Shown piece by piece: positions 1-8,500 of a stretch of DNA of 41,685 nucleotides. The stretch comes from a virus, in IMG/VR virus record IMGVR_UViG_3300033153_005305, positions 1 to 41,685 of that record. One strand, written 5' to 3'. The number at the start of each line of letters is the position of its first letter. Position 1 is the stretch's first letter. Under the pieces are notes generated by a model. It saw only the letters and a list, made by a program, of their open reading frames with translations, was not told the DNA's origin and did not search any database. Made by a program: the position numbers and the translations under genes.

Positions 1-51
1 CTTTACTGTACACAAACCGCCTAGTATGAAATAGGAATTTGAGTTTTAGGA

Positions 52-78
52 GGGTCTATATGAGGGGGTCTATATGAC
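52..78 (+). promoter_or_regulatory. Tandem GGGTCTATATG element over the terminase start
   Basis: GGGTCTATATG occurs at 52-62 and again at 66-76, 14 bases apart. The second copy contains the ATG of the terminase small subunit at 74. The first copy ends in an ATG at 60 that opens a five-codon minicistron (M-R-G-S-I), whose TGA at 75-77 overlaps the terminase ATG. The 13-mer GGGTCTATATGAC at 66-78 recurs exactly at 40728-40740. It could be an operator, a translational control element or a terminase recognition element; the sequence does not decide between these. Confidence 0.5.
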
Positions 79-655
79 AGGTGCTGCAAGACGTAAGCCT
101 ACGGGCTTACATATACATGATCCTAAACAGCACTTAGGCGCGGAGGAAATAGCCGCCCGCGCTGACGCTGAAATTACAATGGGTACTTTAAAATTTTCTA
201 CGCCCGCAGACGTTAAGAAAAATAAGGGGGCTTTAAAAAAGTGGAAGGAAGTTACAAAGATATATCAAGACGCCGGGCTCTCTGTTGTGAGTTCTACCGA
301 TAATGGGGTGATTGGTCGTTACTGTATGCTGTATGCGGAATACTGGGAACTCACAGAGCAGCGCAGTATAATAAGTGATCTCGATTTTCCGTCGGATGAC
401 GAGGCCGAGATAATGGCCGAGACTGACGCGGAATATAGGCACGCCAGAGCGCGGCGGCTATGGAGTATAATGGAATATTTTACTAAACTGGACGGCATTT
501 TGAAGTTAGACGCCGCCATAAATAAAAAATTAAAAATGATCCTGGATATAGAAGACCGTATATTTTTAAATCCGGCGGCTAAGGTTCGGACGCTGCCCAT
601 AAAACGTAAGCCAAAACCTAAAAATGAACTCGGTGATCTGGGTTTTGATGTATGA
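74..655 (+). CDS. terS: Terminase small subunit (P27-like)
   Basis: 193 aa. It probably recognises the packaging site on concatemeric DNA and recruits the large subunit. The N-terminus is basic (ARRKPTGL), followed by a helical region with P27-like spacing (KKWKEV, an aromatic/Glu-rich helix around residues 85-100, a second helix around 125-150) and a Lys/Pro-rich tail. Its position directly before a clear large terminase, with a 4-base ATGA overlap at 652-655, supports the call. The start at 74 follows a purine-rich GAGGGGG stretch inside a repeated element. Small terminase subunits diverge strongly, so the family name is likely and the position-based role is more secure. Confidence 0.82.
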   Translation: MTGAARRKPTGLHIHDPKQHLGAEEIAARADAEITMGTLKFSTPADVKKNKGALKKWKEVTKIYQDAGLSVVSSTDNGVIGRYCMLYAEYWELTEQRSIISDLDFPSDDEAEIMAETDAEYRHARARRLWSIMEYFTKLDGILKLDAAINKKLKMILDIEDRIFLNPAAKVRTLPIKRKPKPKNELGDLGFDV

Positions 656-2403
656 ATAACAAGCTGAACGAGCTTTTAAAATATGCGCACGGTTGTATAG
701 AAGGCCGCGTAGCCTGCTGCACTAAGCATAAATGGGCGTGTATGCGGTTCCTTAAAGATTACAAGGCCACTAAAAAGAAAAAATCAAAATTTATATTTAA
801 CTGGGAAGCCGTAGAAAAGATTTTGCGTTGGGCGCTATTGTTCAAACATACGAAGGGCGTTTTAACAGACGAGTATATAGAGCTGGACATATCCCAGGTT
901 TTTGTGGTGGCAAATGTATACGGTTTCTATTATCGGGGTACTGGCTACCGGCGATTTCAAAAATTTTACTTACAGCTCGGGCGTAAAAATGCTAAATCTC
1001 AGCTTTTGGCGATCATTCTTACGTATGAATTGATGGTTTTTACCGGAGGATTGTCTGAAGTATACTGCGCTGCGACTAAAAGAGACCAGGCGAACATAGT
1101 GTATGACGAGATAATGGCTATTTTAAATGGTTGTAAACTCTTAATTGATAGATGGAAAGAGGCCTATCATAAGATAATACACCTGAAAACCGGTTCATTC
1201 TGCCGGGCGCTCTCTAAAGAAGACAGGAAAACGGGCGACGGGTTCAACCCGCAGTGTGCATGCATTGACGAATACCACGCACACCCTACCGCAGAAATTT
1301 ATGATATCCTGGATAGCGGCATGGGCGCACGCCCCGAGCCGCTTTTAGGGATAATAACTACTGCGGGCTTTGATTTGAATAACCCTTGCTATACAGTTGA
1401 GTACAGAATGATCTCTCGGGTGTTAGACCCTGACGACGATATTGATTTAGAAAGTGTTTTTTGTGATGTACATGAATTGGAAATTAATACAACTAGTGAA
1501 GATATAGTTTTAAAAGATGGTAAAAAAGTAGCGCCGGGAGATCTGATAGACGACCCTTTCGACGAGCGTAACTGGATTAAAGCGAACCCTATAATTTGTA
1601 GTTATTCGGAGGGCGTTTCGTACCTGCGGAAAAAGGCAGCCGAGGCGAAGGCCGCGCCAGATAAGCAGCGAAATTATCTTACAAAACATATGAATGTCTG
1701 GGTGAATCAGCGCGACGCGGGGTATATGCCGCTGCTGCGCTGGACTGCATGCCGGGGTGAAATACCGGATTTAAAAGGAATACCGTGCTTTGTGGGGCTT
1801 GATTTATCAGCAAAAAATGACTTGACAAGTGCCGGTTTAGTATTCCCGTTGCCTGACAGGTACGCTGTTTTAGGTCATTCTTTTATGCCAGAAGGCCAAT
1901 TTCAGGCTAAAATGCAGGGTGATCTCGTTCCGTACGACCTTTGGGAGAAAGAGGGCTGGTTAACTTTGACACGCGGCGAGGTCGTGAATTATAAAGAAGT
2001 TGTTGACTGGGTTAAAAAAACTATATTAGAATATGATAGTATCATACAGGAATGGTGTGTAGACCCCTGGGGGGCTGTGCAGATTTCCAGCGATTTAATT
2101 GACGATGGTTATGAAGTTGTAAATATTGTCCAGGGAATTAAAACATTATCGGAACCTACCAAAGATTTCAGGAATCAAGTTTATGAGAAAAATGTAATAC
2201 ATGATGGTAACCCGGTCATATCCTGGGCTATTGGCAATGCGGTGGTCGATATAGTTGATCGCAATATGAATATTTTGTTAAATAAAAGCAAGTCTCGCGA
2301 ACGAATTGATCCTATCGCTTCAATAATTAACGCTCATGTAAGGGCAATGATAGCTGGCACTTTAGGCAGTTGTTATGCTGATCGTGGACTGAGGGATCTT
2401 TAA
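652..2403 (+). CDS. terL: Terminase large subunit
   Basis: 583 aa, a usual length for the Terminase_1/HK97-like family. This is the ATPase-nuclease motor that packages DNA into the prohead. The adenine-binding and P-loop region around residues 108-117 reads LGRKNAKSQ, a Terminase_1-type Walker A. The Walker B segment CIDEYHAH lies around 204-211, and the RNase H-like nuclease domain begins with GLDLSAKNDL near residue 383, supplying the first metal-binding Asp. It is translationally coupled to the small subunit (ATGA overlap) and to the portal (TAATG at 2401-2405). Confidence 0.97.
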   Translation: MNNKLNELLKYAHGCIEGRVACCTKHKWACMRFLKDYKATKKKKSKFIFNWEAVEKILRWALLFKHTKGVLTDEYIELDISQVFVVANVYGFYYRGTGYRRFQKFYLQLGRKNAKSQLLAIILTYELMVFTGGLSEVYCAATKRDQANIVYDEIMAILNGCKLLIDRWKEAYHKIIHLKTGSFCRALSKEDRKTGDGFNPQCACIDEYHAHPTAEIYDILDSGMGARPEPLLGIITTAGFDLNNPCYTVEYRMISRVLDPDDDIDLESVFCDVHELEINTTSEDIVLKDGKKVAPGDLIDDPFDERNWIKANPIICSYSEGVSYLRKKAAEAKAAPDKQRNYLTKHMNVWVNQRDAGYMPLLRWTACRGEIPDLKGIPCFVGLDLSAKNDLTSAGLVFPLPDRYAVLGHSFMPEGQFQAKMQGDLVPYDLWEKEGWLTLTRGEVVNYKEVVDWVKKTILEYDSIIQEWCVDPWGAVQISSDLIDDGYEVVNIVQGIKTLSEPTKDFRNQVYEKNVIHDGNPVISWAIGNAVVDIVDRNMNILLNKSKSRERIDPIASIINAHVRAMIAGTLGSCYADRGLRDL

Positions 2404-3704
2404 TGAAATTTTTTCAAAGAGTTAAGGCGGTTTTTTCTAATACTTATCTTGAGGAGTATATGAAAGACTGGTTCGCCGGGAATGATATGCCGGGGGACAG
2501 CGTCGGCAGTTTGACGGAGGCCACGGCGTTACGCTACAGCGTATTTTTTGCATGCAATAGAGTTCTGGCTGAAACCTTCGCCTCGGTGTCTATTAACGAA
2601 TATAAAAAGCAGAAGAACGGGGATCGTGAGGTCACTAACGATACTGGGTTATATCCCATCTTGCATTTTGCGCCTAACGACGAGACGAGCCGCTTTAATT
2701 TCCAAGAATGTATGATGTATCAGATAAATTTGGGGGGTAATTTTGTAGCTGAGCGCCTTATGAACGGGCGTAAAATAGCTGGTTTTGCGCAGATCCCCTG
2801 GGAGAATTATGATATTATACGCGATCCCCAGGATCGAAAATTAAAATATAGGATTCGTGGCGCGACTAATTCAGCGGTAGAGGCTACAAAACAGGTAGTA
2901 TTAAACAGAGATCAGGTGCTACATATCCCCGGTCCCTCTACTAATGGCTTTGTGGGCATGTCTCTTTTAACATACGCTGCCGCTGTCATCCGTTTAGGCA
3001 GTACTTATAACAGGTTTAACCAAAAGTTTTACGATAACGGCGCAACGCCTACCGGCATGTTTCAGAGTGAGGGGGTTCTTAAAGACGAGGCTTATAACAG
3101 ACTTAAAAAAGATCTGAAAGAGAAGTACACGGGTTTAATGAACGCCGGACGGCCTATGTTATTAGAAGACGGGCTAAAGTACGAAACGCTTACGATAGCC
3201 CCTATAGACGCTGAGTTATTGAGCAGTCGTAAATTTCAGGTTGAGGATATCTGCCGCTTTTTTCGTGTCCAGCCGCATTTAGTACAGCATTTAGAAAAGG
3301 CTACTAACAACAATATAGAAAAGCAAAGTACAGAGTTTGTTATGTATACAATGCTGCCGCATTTTAAGCGCGTTGAGGATAACATAAACAGCCAACTATT
3401 AACGCCGCAGCAGCGGGCAGCGGGTTATTATTTAGAGTTTAATATGGCTTCGCTATTACGAGGCGATCAAAAAAGCATGGCCTTAGCTTTTAGTAAAGGT
3501 ATTCAGTGGGGGTATTTTTCTATCAATGACGTGCGTAGACTTTTAAATATGAATAGTATAGAAAACGGCGATATACATTTACAGCCGTTAAATATGGCTC
3601 CGATAGGTACGGAGCCGAGTAATTCAAATAATGGTATCAGTAATGCAATCGAAGACACCATAAATAGGCTTATCGACGAAGCCGCAGATAAGGGGAAACT
3701 ATGA
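2403..3704 (+). CDS. Portal protein (HK97 family)
   Basis: 433 aa, normal for HK97-type portals. It forms the dodecameric channel at one capsid vertex through which DNA enters and leaves, and it docks terminase and the neck proteins. Family features include the N-terminal ATALRYSVFFACNRVLAE helix, the conserved D-Q-V-L-H-I-P segment near residue 177, the GMSLLTYA helix, and the C-terminal helix with FRVQPHLV followed by NNNIEKQSTEFV. The start overlaps the terminase stop by one base and the end overlaps the protease by four. Confidence 0.96.
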   Translation: MKFFQRVKAVFSNTYLEEYMKDWFAGNDMPGDSVGSLTEATALRYSVFFACNRVLAETFASVSINEYKKQKNGDREVTNDTGLYPILHFAPNDETSRFNFQECMMYQINLGGNFVAERLMNGRKIAGFAQIPWENYDIIRDPQDRKLKYRIRGATNSAVEATKQVVLNRDQVLHIPGPSTNGFVGMSLLTYAAAVIRLGSTYNRFNQKFYDNGATPTGMFQSEGVLKDEAYNRLKKDLKEKYTGLMNAGRPMLLEDGLKYETLTIAPIDAELLSSRKFQVEDICRFFRVQPHLVQHLEKATNNNIEKQSTEFVMYTMLPHFKRVEDNINSQLLTPQQRAAGYYLEFNMASLLRGDQKSMALAFSKGIQWGYFSINDVRRLLNMNSIENGDIHLQPLNMAPIGTEPSNSNNGISNAIEDTINRLIDEAADKGKL

Positions 3705-4420
3705 ATGAATGGTTAAAAATAATGGTGAAAGCCAATATAGGCGAGATATACATTTATGGTGAAATAACCGATTTTAAATGGTTTGAGGAAGACATAACGC
3801 CGACGGATATCAAGGAAGAACTGGGTAAGCTTAAAGACGTAGACGCGATTAATGTATATGTAAATTCGCCTGGCGGCGGTGTGTTCGCGGGTGTGGCCAT
3901 ATATAACGAGATTAAGCGGTTTAATAAACCCGTTACTTCTTACGTCGACGGCTTGGCTGCTTCTATCGCGTCGCTCATTGTCCTGGCGGCTGATAAGGTG
4001 GTCATGCCGTTTAATTCCATGCTTATGATTCATAGCCCGTGGACGTGCACTTGTGGTAATTCTAAAGAGTTGCGGGATCTCGCTGACAAGCTTGATAAGT
4101 TAACCGATAGCGTTTTAATTGAAACATATTTTAATAAAACGGGCATCAAAAAAGACGAGTTAAAAAAGATGCTGGACGTGGAAACGTGGCTTAGCGCCGA
4201 GGAAGCGGTAGAGATGGGTTTTGCCGATGTTCTGGAGGAAGAGCAAAAGATCGCCGCGTGTTATGTCGGCAACAATATAAAGTTTAACGACGTAGAATTT
4301 CAAGTAGATAAATTCAAGGGTTTCCCAAAGGACAAATTTTCTGAACATAAACCAAAAAATAAAATGTCATTAAAACAGCGTCATGAGCATAATATGGCTA
4401 TGCTATCGGCGAAAATTTAA
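3701..4420 (+). CDS. ClpP-like prohead maturation protease
   Basis: 239 aa. This serine protease of the ClpP/SppA fold would cleave the capsid scaffold (delta) domain during prohead maturation. Visible signatures are NSPGGGVFAG at about 55-64 (oxyanion region), the nucleophile Ser in GLAAS (S88), and the catalytic His in MIHSP (H111); the likely Asp lies in the following helix (DLADKLDKLTDS). The C-terminal 60 residues are charged and outside the protease core. It sits between portal and capsid, the standard place, with an ATGA overlap with portal at 3701-3704. Confidence 0.95.
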   Translation: MNEWLKIMVKANIGEIYIYGEITDFKWFEEDITPTDIKEELGKLKDVDAINVYVNSPGGGVFAGVAIYNEIKRFNKPVTSYVDGLAASIASLIVLAADKVVMPFNSMLMIHSPWTCTCGNSKELRDLADKLDKLTDSVLIETYFNKTGIKKDELKKMLDVETWLSAEEAVEMGFADVLEEEQKIAACYVGNNIKFNDVEFQVDKFKGFPKDKFSEHKPKNKMSLKQRHEHNMAMLSAKI

Positions 4421-4433
4421 AGGAGGTACGGCC

Positions 4434-5837
4434 ATGGACTATAAAAAATTAATGCAGGCTCAGCTCGTTATCATGAAAGCGTTGTTTGCTGGCGCTGAAA
4501 AAGAAACCCGGGATCTGACTGAAGACGAGCAGACCAAATATGATGCTGCCAAGACGGAGTTTAACCGCCTTAAAACCGCCATGGACGAAGCGGACGCACT
4601 CGCCGCTATGGATATCAGCGCAGCTATTGACGACCCCGCTGCTGCTGCTGCTGCTGCTAAGGTTGTCGCTGACGCTAAGGTTGCTGCTGACGCTAAGGTT
4701 GCTGCTGACGCTGCGGTTGCCGCTGGGTTTATTCCTGCAGCTAATGCGGCTAGCGCTGCCGCTGCTATCGTTGCGGGTGGCAATTTGACTACCGATAAGC
4801 CTTTTGATAGCCTCGGCGATATGCTGCGTGATGTGGCTAACTCCGCTATGGGCAATGACGAAGCAAAGGACAGGCTTGTAAAGGCCAGTCTGAACACAGA
4901 GACCGGCTCAGACGGTAACTTTCTTGTTCCGCCGGATTTTATCGGAAGTCTGCTCGAAAAGGCTAACGAGCAGTCGCAGATCTATTCCAGGGTTAACGAG
5001 CTGACAATTAAGGGCAATACCGCCAATATACCGGCAGTTGACGAAACCAGCCGTGCAGACGGTTCGCGCTTCGGTGGAATTGCGGTTTACTGGGTACGCG
5101 AAGGCGGCGAAGGTACTTATAAGCAGCCGAAATTTCGTAACCTGGATCTTAAGCTTGCCAAGCTTATGGGCCTTGTCAGTATCACCGACGAAATGCTCGA
5201 AGATTCTGCCCTGCTCACTTCCTGGGTGCAAACTGCCTTTCCTGCGGAAATGGCTTTTGTAAAAGATCAGGCCGTTTTTAACGCCGACGGTAATGGTAAG
5301 CCCCTCGGCTTTATGAATTCCCCCGCGCTGGTAACAGTAGCGAAGGAAGGCAGCCAGGTTGCCGACACTATTGTCTATGAAAACGTCGTGAAGATGTGGG
5401 CGCGTATGCCTGCTGCACGCATGGCGCGCGCTGTATGGTTCATTACTCAGCAGGGGCTTGAGCAGCTTCCTCTTATGAACTTGACTGTTGGTACTGGCGG
5501 CACTGCCGTATTTTTGCCGAACGGTGGCGCGGTAGGTACTGCCGCCGCAGCTCCTTACTCTACCCTGTTAGGGCGTCCGATTATTCCTATCGAACAGGCT
5601 GCCGAACTCGGGCAAAAGGGCGATATCGTACTCGCTGATATGTCCGATTATGTAGCTATCACAAAGGGCGGCTTGAAAACTGCCAGTTCGATTCACGTTG
5701 ATTTCGATAAGGCGAAAACTTCTTTCCGCTTTATCCAGCGTTTAAACGGCGCGCCGTATACGCGGGTAGCGTTGGCCAGTCGGGCTAAGGCTGCTTTCAC
5801 CACCTCCCCGTACATAACCTTAGCTGCGAGGGACTAA
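4434..5837 (+). CDS. Major capsid protein (HK97 fold)
   Basis: 467 aa. I start it at ATG 4434, which has the strong site AGGAGG at 4421-4426; an upstream in-frame ATG at 4383 lies inside the protease gene and lacks a site. Residues 1-60 form a charged helical delta-type scaffold domain, followed by an alanine-rich low-complexity linker (about 62-115). The HK97 core runs from about residue 120, with family segments such as TGSDGNFLVPPDF, the IPAVDET loop and the YWVREGGEGTYKQPKF E-loop-like stretch. The core ends near AASRAKAAFTTSPYITL. Protease cleavage probably falls between linker and core. Two hairpins downstream may tune expression. Confidence 0.95.
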   Translation: MDYKKLMQAQLVIMKALFAGAEKETRDLTEDEQTKYDAAKTEFNRLKTAMDEADALAAMDISAAIDDPAAAAAAAKVVADAKVAADAKVAADAAVAAGFIPAANAASAAAAIVAGGNLTTDKPFDSLGDMLRDVANSAMGNDEAKDRLVKASLNTETGSDGNFLVPPDFIGSLLEKANEQSQIYSRVNELTIKGNTANIPAVDETSRADGSRFGGIAVYWVREGGEGTYKQPKFRNLDLKLAKLMGLVSITDEMLEDSALLTSWVQTAFPAEMAFVKDQAVFNADGNGKPLGFMNSPALVTVAKEGSQVADTIVYENVVKMWARMPAARMARAVWFITQQGLEQLPLMNLTVGTGGTAVFLPNGGAVGTAAAAPYSTLLGRPIIPIEQAAELGQKGDIVLADMSDYVAITKGGLKTASSIHVDFDKAKTSFRFIQRLNGAPYTRVALASRAKAAFTTSPYITLAARD

Positions 5838-5843
5838 TAAAAC

Positions 5844-5876
5844 AGCCTGGCCGGGTTTAACAGATTCGGCCAGGCT
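5844..5876 (+). terminator. Hairpin after the capsid gene
   Basis: AGCCTGGCCG at 5844-5853 pairs perfectly with CGGCCAGGCT at 5867-5876 around a 13-base loop, only 6 bases after the capsid stop. The following bases (TTAGTTAGCTTTAAATATT) are AT-rich but not a clean T tract. It may act as a partial terminator or a 3' mRNA stabiliser for the abundant capsid message. Confidence 0.6.
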
Positions 5877-5933
5877 TAGTTAGCTTTAAATATTCTTAAT
5901 TAAAATCAATTAACCTAAACAGGAGTAAATAAA

Positions 5934-6371
5934 ATGAGAATTCTTTCAGTTATCGGAGAGCAGATAAAAACCGCTGGCCGTATTCTTTTTAACGGTCTTG
6001 TAACAGGGACCGGCGACGCTAAATGTGTGCTGCCCAGTGGCACTAATGGGTTAGCGCTCACTTGCCTCGTCACCATGGCTAACGCCGCTAATTTGGTAAT
6101 ATCCGTTATTACCGCAGACGACGCCGACGGGACAACCCCCGTCGCCATTGCTGAAAACATCCCTATTTTTAAAGATGATGTGAGACAGGACGATGCTAAG
6201 GCGCTTACCATTGCTGACGACAGTGGCACGTTTACCGCCATCTTTTGCATACCTCCGCTGCTGATTCCCGAGGGTAAGTATGTAGGCCTGTCTTTTGCTA
6301 ACAGTAATGACGCCAATATTCTAAGCGCCGTTGCCTTAGACGATGTATACCACGAAAGCGGACTGGCGTAA
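5934..6371 (+). CDS. Putative head decoration or accessory virion protein
   Basis: 145 aa, not recognised with certainty. It lies alone between two hairpins directly after the capsid gene, where head-decoration or head-fibre proteins are usual. The sequence is rich in small and beta-forming residues (Val, Thr, Ala, Asp) and has no membrane segment, consistent with a compact beta protein such as a capsid stabiliser. The ribosome site is AACAGGAG with the start at 5934; the 25-base stretch 5918-5942 spanning site and start recurs identically at 8485-8509 before another virion gene. The function is inferred from position only. Confidence 0.5.
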   Translation: MRILSVIGEQIKTAGRILFNGLVTGTGDAKCVLPSGTNGLALTCLVTMANAANLVISVITADDADGTTPVAIAENIPIFKDDVRQDDAKALTIADDSGTFTAIFCIPPLLIPEGKYVGLSFANSNDANILSAVALDDVYHESGLA

Positions 6372-6405
6372 CAGCCTTTAAGCCTAAAACTCGAAATCTT
6401 AAACC

Positions 6406-6431
6406 GTACCCCCTATTAATTTAGGGGGTAC
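6406..6431 (+). terminator. Strong hairpin with a 6-base loop
   Basis: GTACCCCCTA at 6406-6415 and TAGGGGGTAC at 6422-6431 pair perfectly around TTAATT and are followed by ATTTTAAAA. This is terminator-like, with a weak T run. It lies between the putative decoration gene and the Lys/Ala-rich gene, so it may limit read-through from the high-level head genes to the neck genes. Confidence 0.62.
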
Positions 6432-6453
6432 ATTTTAAAAAGGATGGAATATT

Positions 6454-6747
6454 ATGGCTACTGAAGAAGAAAAAAAGGCTGCTGCCGCTAAGAAAAAAGC
6501 CGATAAAAAGGCTGCGGCTGACAAGAAAAAAGCCGATAAAAAGGCTGCGGCTGACAAGAAAAAAGCTGCTGCCGATAACTTGACGGCTGATTTTGTTGGT
6601 AAAGATTTAAAGGTAAAGCTTTCCGGCGGCGCGGAGTTTGAAGGGCTTTGCACTTGCGTGCGTAAAACTAACAGCGGCGCGCAGGTGTTGTTAAGAATTA
6701 AGGGTGAGGTTGCCCGCTTCTTTAACGCCGAGGATATAGTAGAATGA
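6454..6747 (+). CDS. Small basic protein with repetitive Lys/Ala tail
   Basis: 97 aa. Residues 7-42 are almost only Lys, Ala and Asp, built from an 11-residue unit KKKADKKAAAD present twice plus a partial third copy. Such tails are helical or disordered and nucleic-acid binding, resembling histone H1-like tails. Residues about 43-97 form a small folded part (DFVGKDLKVKLSGG, then VLLRIKGEVARFFNAEDI) that looks like a small beta-barrel; I cannot assign a family. It sits between head and neck genes, so a role in DNA condensation in the head or in head assembly is possible. The site is AAAAAGGAT upstream of ATG 6454. Confidence 0.7.
   Translation: MATEEEKKAAAAKKKADKKAAADKKKADKKAAADKKKAAADNLTADFVGKDLKVKLSGGAEFEGLCTCVRKTNSGAQVLLRIKGEVARFFNAEDIVE
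6490..6555 (+). repeat. 33-bp tandem coding repeat (two copies)
   Basis: The 33-bp unit at 6490-6522 is repeated exactly at 6523-6555, and a partial third copy (AAGAAAAAAGCTGC) follows. It is in frame and encodes KKKADKKAAAD. The identity at DNA level points to recent slippage-type duplication, so copy number may vary among relatives. Confidence 0.85.
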
Positions 6748-7307
6748 GGTTCTTTCGACTGAATGAGGCGGCGGACATTGAGCCGGTCACTGTGGCCGAG
6801 GTAAAGCTTTATGCCCGTGTTGCTCATTCAGTCGAAGATTCTATAATAACGAAGTGGATAGCAGCGGCTCGGAAAGAGGCAGAAGATTACCAGCATAGGA
6901 GTTATATAGAACAAACATATCGTATGACTTACGATTCTTTCCCCGGTTCCTGCATAGAATTTCCCCGGCCCCCGCTCATAAGCGTGGATTCGGTAAAGTA
7001 CTATGACACAGAAGACGCGGAAAATGCATTCAGTTCTGATAACTATTTTGTAGACTTAAATTCGGAAATTGGCAGGTTAGCACTTAACTACGGCATATCG
7101 TGGCCTACGGCTACTCTAAGACCGATTAACGCGGTTATAATAGATTTTACTACCGGTTACGGCGACGAGGCCGCAGACGTGCCAGATGACGTTAAGAATG
7201 CCATTTATTTGTACTGTACTTACATGTATGAGAACCGGGAAGCCGAAAACACCTTTCCGAAGGAATTTTATGATTTACTCAGACCGGACAGGATGGCTAT
7301 TTATTAA
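6744..7307 (+). CDS. Head-tail connector (gp6-like adaptor)
   Basis: 187 aa. It would bind below the portal as the first ring of the neck. The sequence has the family's pattern: an N-terminal P-V-T-V-A-E-V-K-L-Y-A-R segment, a helix with W-I-A-A-A-R-K-E-A-E-D-Y, the beta stretch EFPRPPLISVDSVKYYD, the TGYGDEAADVPDDVKNAI turn, and a terminal helix with YENRE. It overlaps the previous gene by 4 bases (ATGA) and the next by 1, in the order portal, protease, capsid, connector, closure expected of HK97-type phages. Confidence 0.88.
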   Translation: MRFFRLNEAADIEPVTVAEVKLYARVAHSVEDSIITKWIAAARKEAEDYQHRSYIEQTYRMTYDSFPGSCIEFPRPPLISVDSVKYYDTEDAENAFSSDNYFVDLNSEIGRLALNYGISWPTATLRPINAVIIDFTTGYGDEAADVPDDVKNAIYLYCTYMYENREAENTFPKEFYDLLRPDRMAIY

Positions 7308-7684
7308 TGGTTTTCAGGAAAGATACGAGGGCGACGAGAAAAAGTCAAGCGAGCCGCTACCGCCATTATGTAGATTTTCAGAGTAAAGAGGAAGTGTCAG
7401 ACGGCGAGGGGGGCTTTACTGAAGACTGGTCTAATATTTCTGGCGCTACGCAGATCCCGATTGAGATTTTACCTATAAAAGCCGAACGCCGGGCTGAAAT
7501 GCGATCCTGGGATGTTATAGCTACGCACTATCTTAAAAGCCGGTTTAATATCCCTATAGAGGAAGTGGGGCGCGTGGTATTTGTTACGCCCGCTGGTACT
7601 CGTTATTTTTATTTAAAAACACTTGAAGATTTGCAGACGAGGGGTATAGAGGATTTTATGATCGCGGAGGAACGCAGGCCGTGA
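7307..7684 (+). CDS. Head closure protein (SPP1 gp16-like)
   Basis: 125 aa. Small beta-barrel head-tail adaptors of this kind plug the neck after DNA packaging. The sequence runs RYRHYVDFQSKEE, then DGEGGFTEDW, a central IPIEILPIKAERRAE and a C-terminal RYFYLKTLEDLQTRG, matching the family pattern in which a rigid beta-barrel core surrounds a loop containing the E-R-x-x-A-x-x segment. The ATG at 7307 overlaps the connector stop by one base, and the end overlaps the next gene by four bases (GTGA). Confidence 0.85.
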   Translation: MVFRKDTRATRKSQASRYRHYVDFQSKEEVSDGEGGFTEDWSNISGATQIPIEILPIKAERRAEMRSWDVIATHYLKSRFNIPIEEVGRVVFVTPAGTRYFYLKTLEDLQTRGIEDFMIAEERRP

Positions 7685-8067
7685 GCAAGGTTTTTAAAAC
7701 ACCATTTACAAAGCTTACACTTTATACTGACGATATTATAAAAGATATCGATCATAATGAATTGATAAGACGCCGGGATGCTGGCAGATATGCGGTAAAA
7801 GTAATGAAAAAAAACGTCAATAAAAAAGGTGCATCTACCCCCGGAGGTTTTCCGGGTAAACGTACAGGCACTACGCGGCGTAGAATAGGTATGCAGCTTA
7901 TGAAGTTTGATCGCTCGGTTAAGGTAGGCAGTAAAGATTTTAAGGCTCACTTGCTTGAGTTCGGACACGGTGATGGTAAAGAGCGTAACAAGCGCCCTTT
8001 TGTTTATCGGTCGCTAATTGAGGCCGAACCGGAAATTATTAAAATTATGTCAAGGGAATATTTTTAA
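7681..8067 (+). CDS. HK97 gp10-like neck/tail protein
   Basis: 128 aa with a GTG start at 7681 inside the GTGA overlap, next to an AGGAACGCAGG purine stretch. The family marker H-L-L-E-F-G-H-G followed by R-P-F lies near residues 80-105, after a basic region (GGFPGKRTGTTRRRIG). Members of this family sit between the head closure and tail terminator genes and help join or complete the tail. The order here agrees exactly. Confidence 0.87.
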   Translation: MSKVFKTPFTKLTLYTDDIIKDIDHNELIRRRDAGRYAVKVMKKNVNKKGASTPGGFPGKRTGTTRRRIGMQLMKFDRSVKVGSKDFKAHLLEFGHGDGKERNKRPFVYRSLIEAEPEIIKIMSREYF

Positions 8068-8486
8068 TGTTCGAAGGATCTTTAATAGCGTTACTGGCTG
8101 CCGATACGGATTTAGTAAATCTGTTAGCGACTTTTGAGAGCGCGCCAGCTATTTTTTCAAGTGTCGCGCCGCAGAAAGCAACACGCCCGTATATTGTTTT
8201 TGATATAGATAAATTCGCGGTTGAAAATTTGGCCGCTTCGGGATTTGATTTACCTATTGATATATGGATTCGTAAAGAGTCTGGAAAAGAAATGAGGGAG
8301 ATCGCCGAACGTATAGAGTTTGTCTGTGATAGAGTAGAGATTAAAACAGATTCTCGCTTCGATACTATCAGGCTTTTTTACGAAGATGGTGGAGAGGTTG
8401 AAAACCTGGATATTAAAATAAGGCACTACGTAGTAAGGTTAAGCGCTCGCGCGGGTCGTAAAAAGTGGGCCGAGGAAACAATTTAA
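8067..8486 (+). CDS. Tail terminator/completion protein (DUF3168-like)
   Basis: 139 aa. The N-terminus (SLIALLAADTDLVNLL) and the phrase SSVAPQKATRPYIVFD, followed by a beta strand with LPIDIWIRKES and a helix with EIAERIEFVCDR, match DUF3168/gp17-like tail terminators, which cap the tail tube and set its length with the tape measure. The gene overlaps its predecessor by one base. The next gene begins 14 bases downstream. Confidence 0.83.
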   Translation: MFEGSLIALLAADTDLVNLLATFESAPAIFSSVAPQKATRPYIVFDIDKFAVENLAASGFDLPIDIWIRKESGKEMREIAERIEFVCDRVEIKTDSRFDTIRLFYEDGGEVENLDIKIRHYVVRLSARAGRKKWAEETI

Positions 8487-8500
8487 CAGGAGTAAATAAA

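Noticed and set aside
4383-4433. Upstream in-frame start for the capsid gene
   Set aside because: It lies in the protease gene and has no ribosome site; AGGAGG precedes ATG 4434.
4460-4897. Antisense Ala/Ser-rich frame opposite the capsid linker
   Set aside because: A mirror of the low-complexity GCT/GCC repeats; no homology-like features.
8465-8500. Longer N-terminus for the hydrophobic-leader virion protein
   Set aside because: It would overlap the tail terminator gene and hide the leader; ATG 8501 has AACAGGAG.
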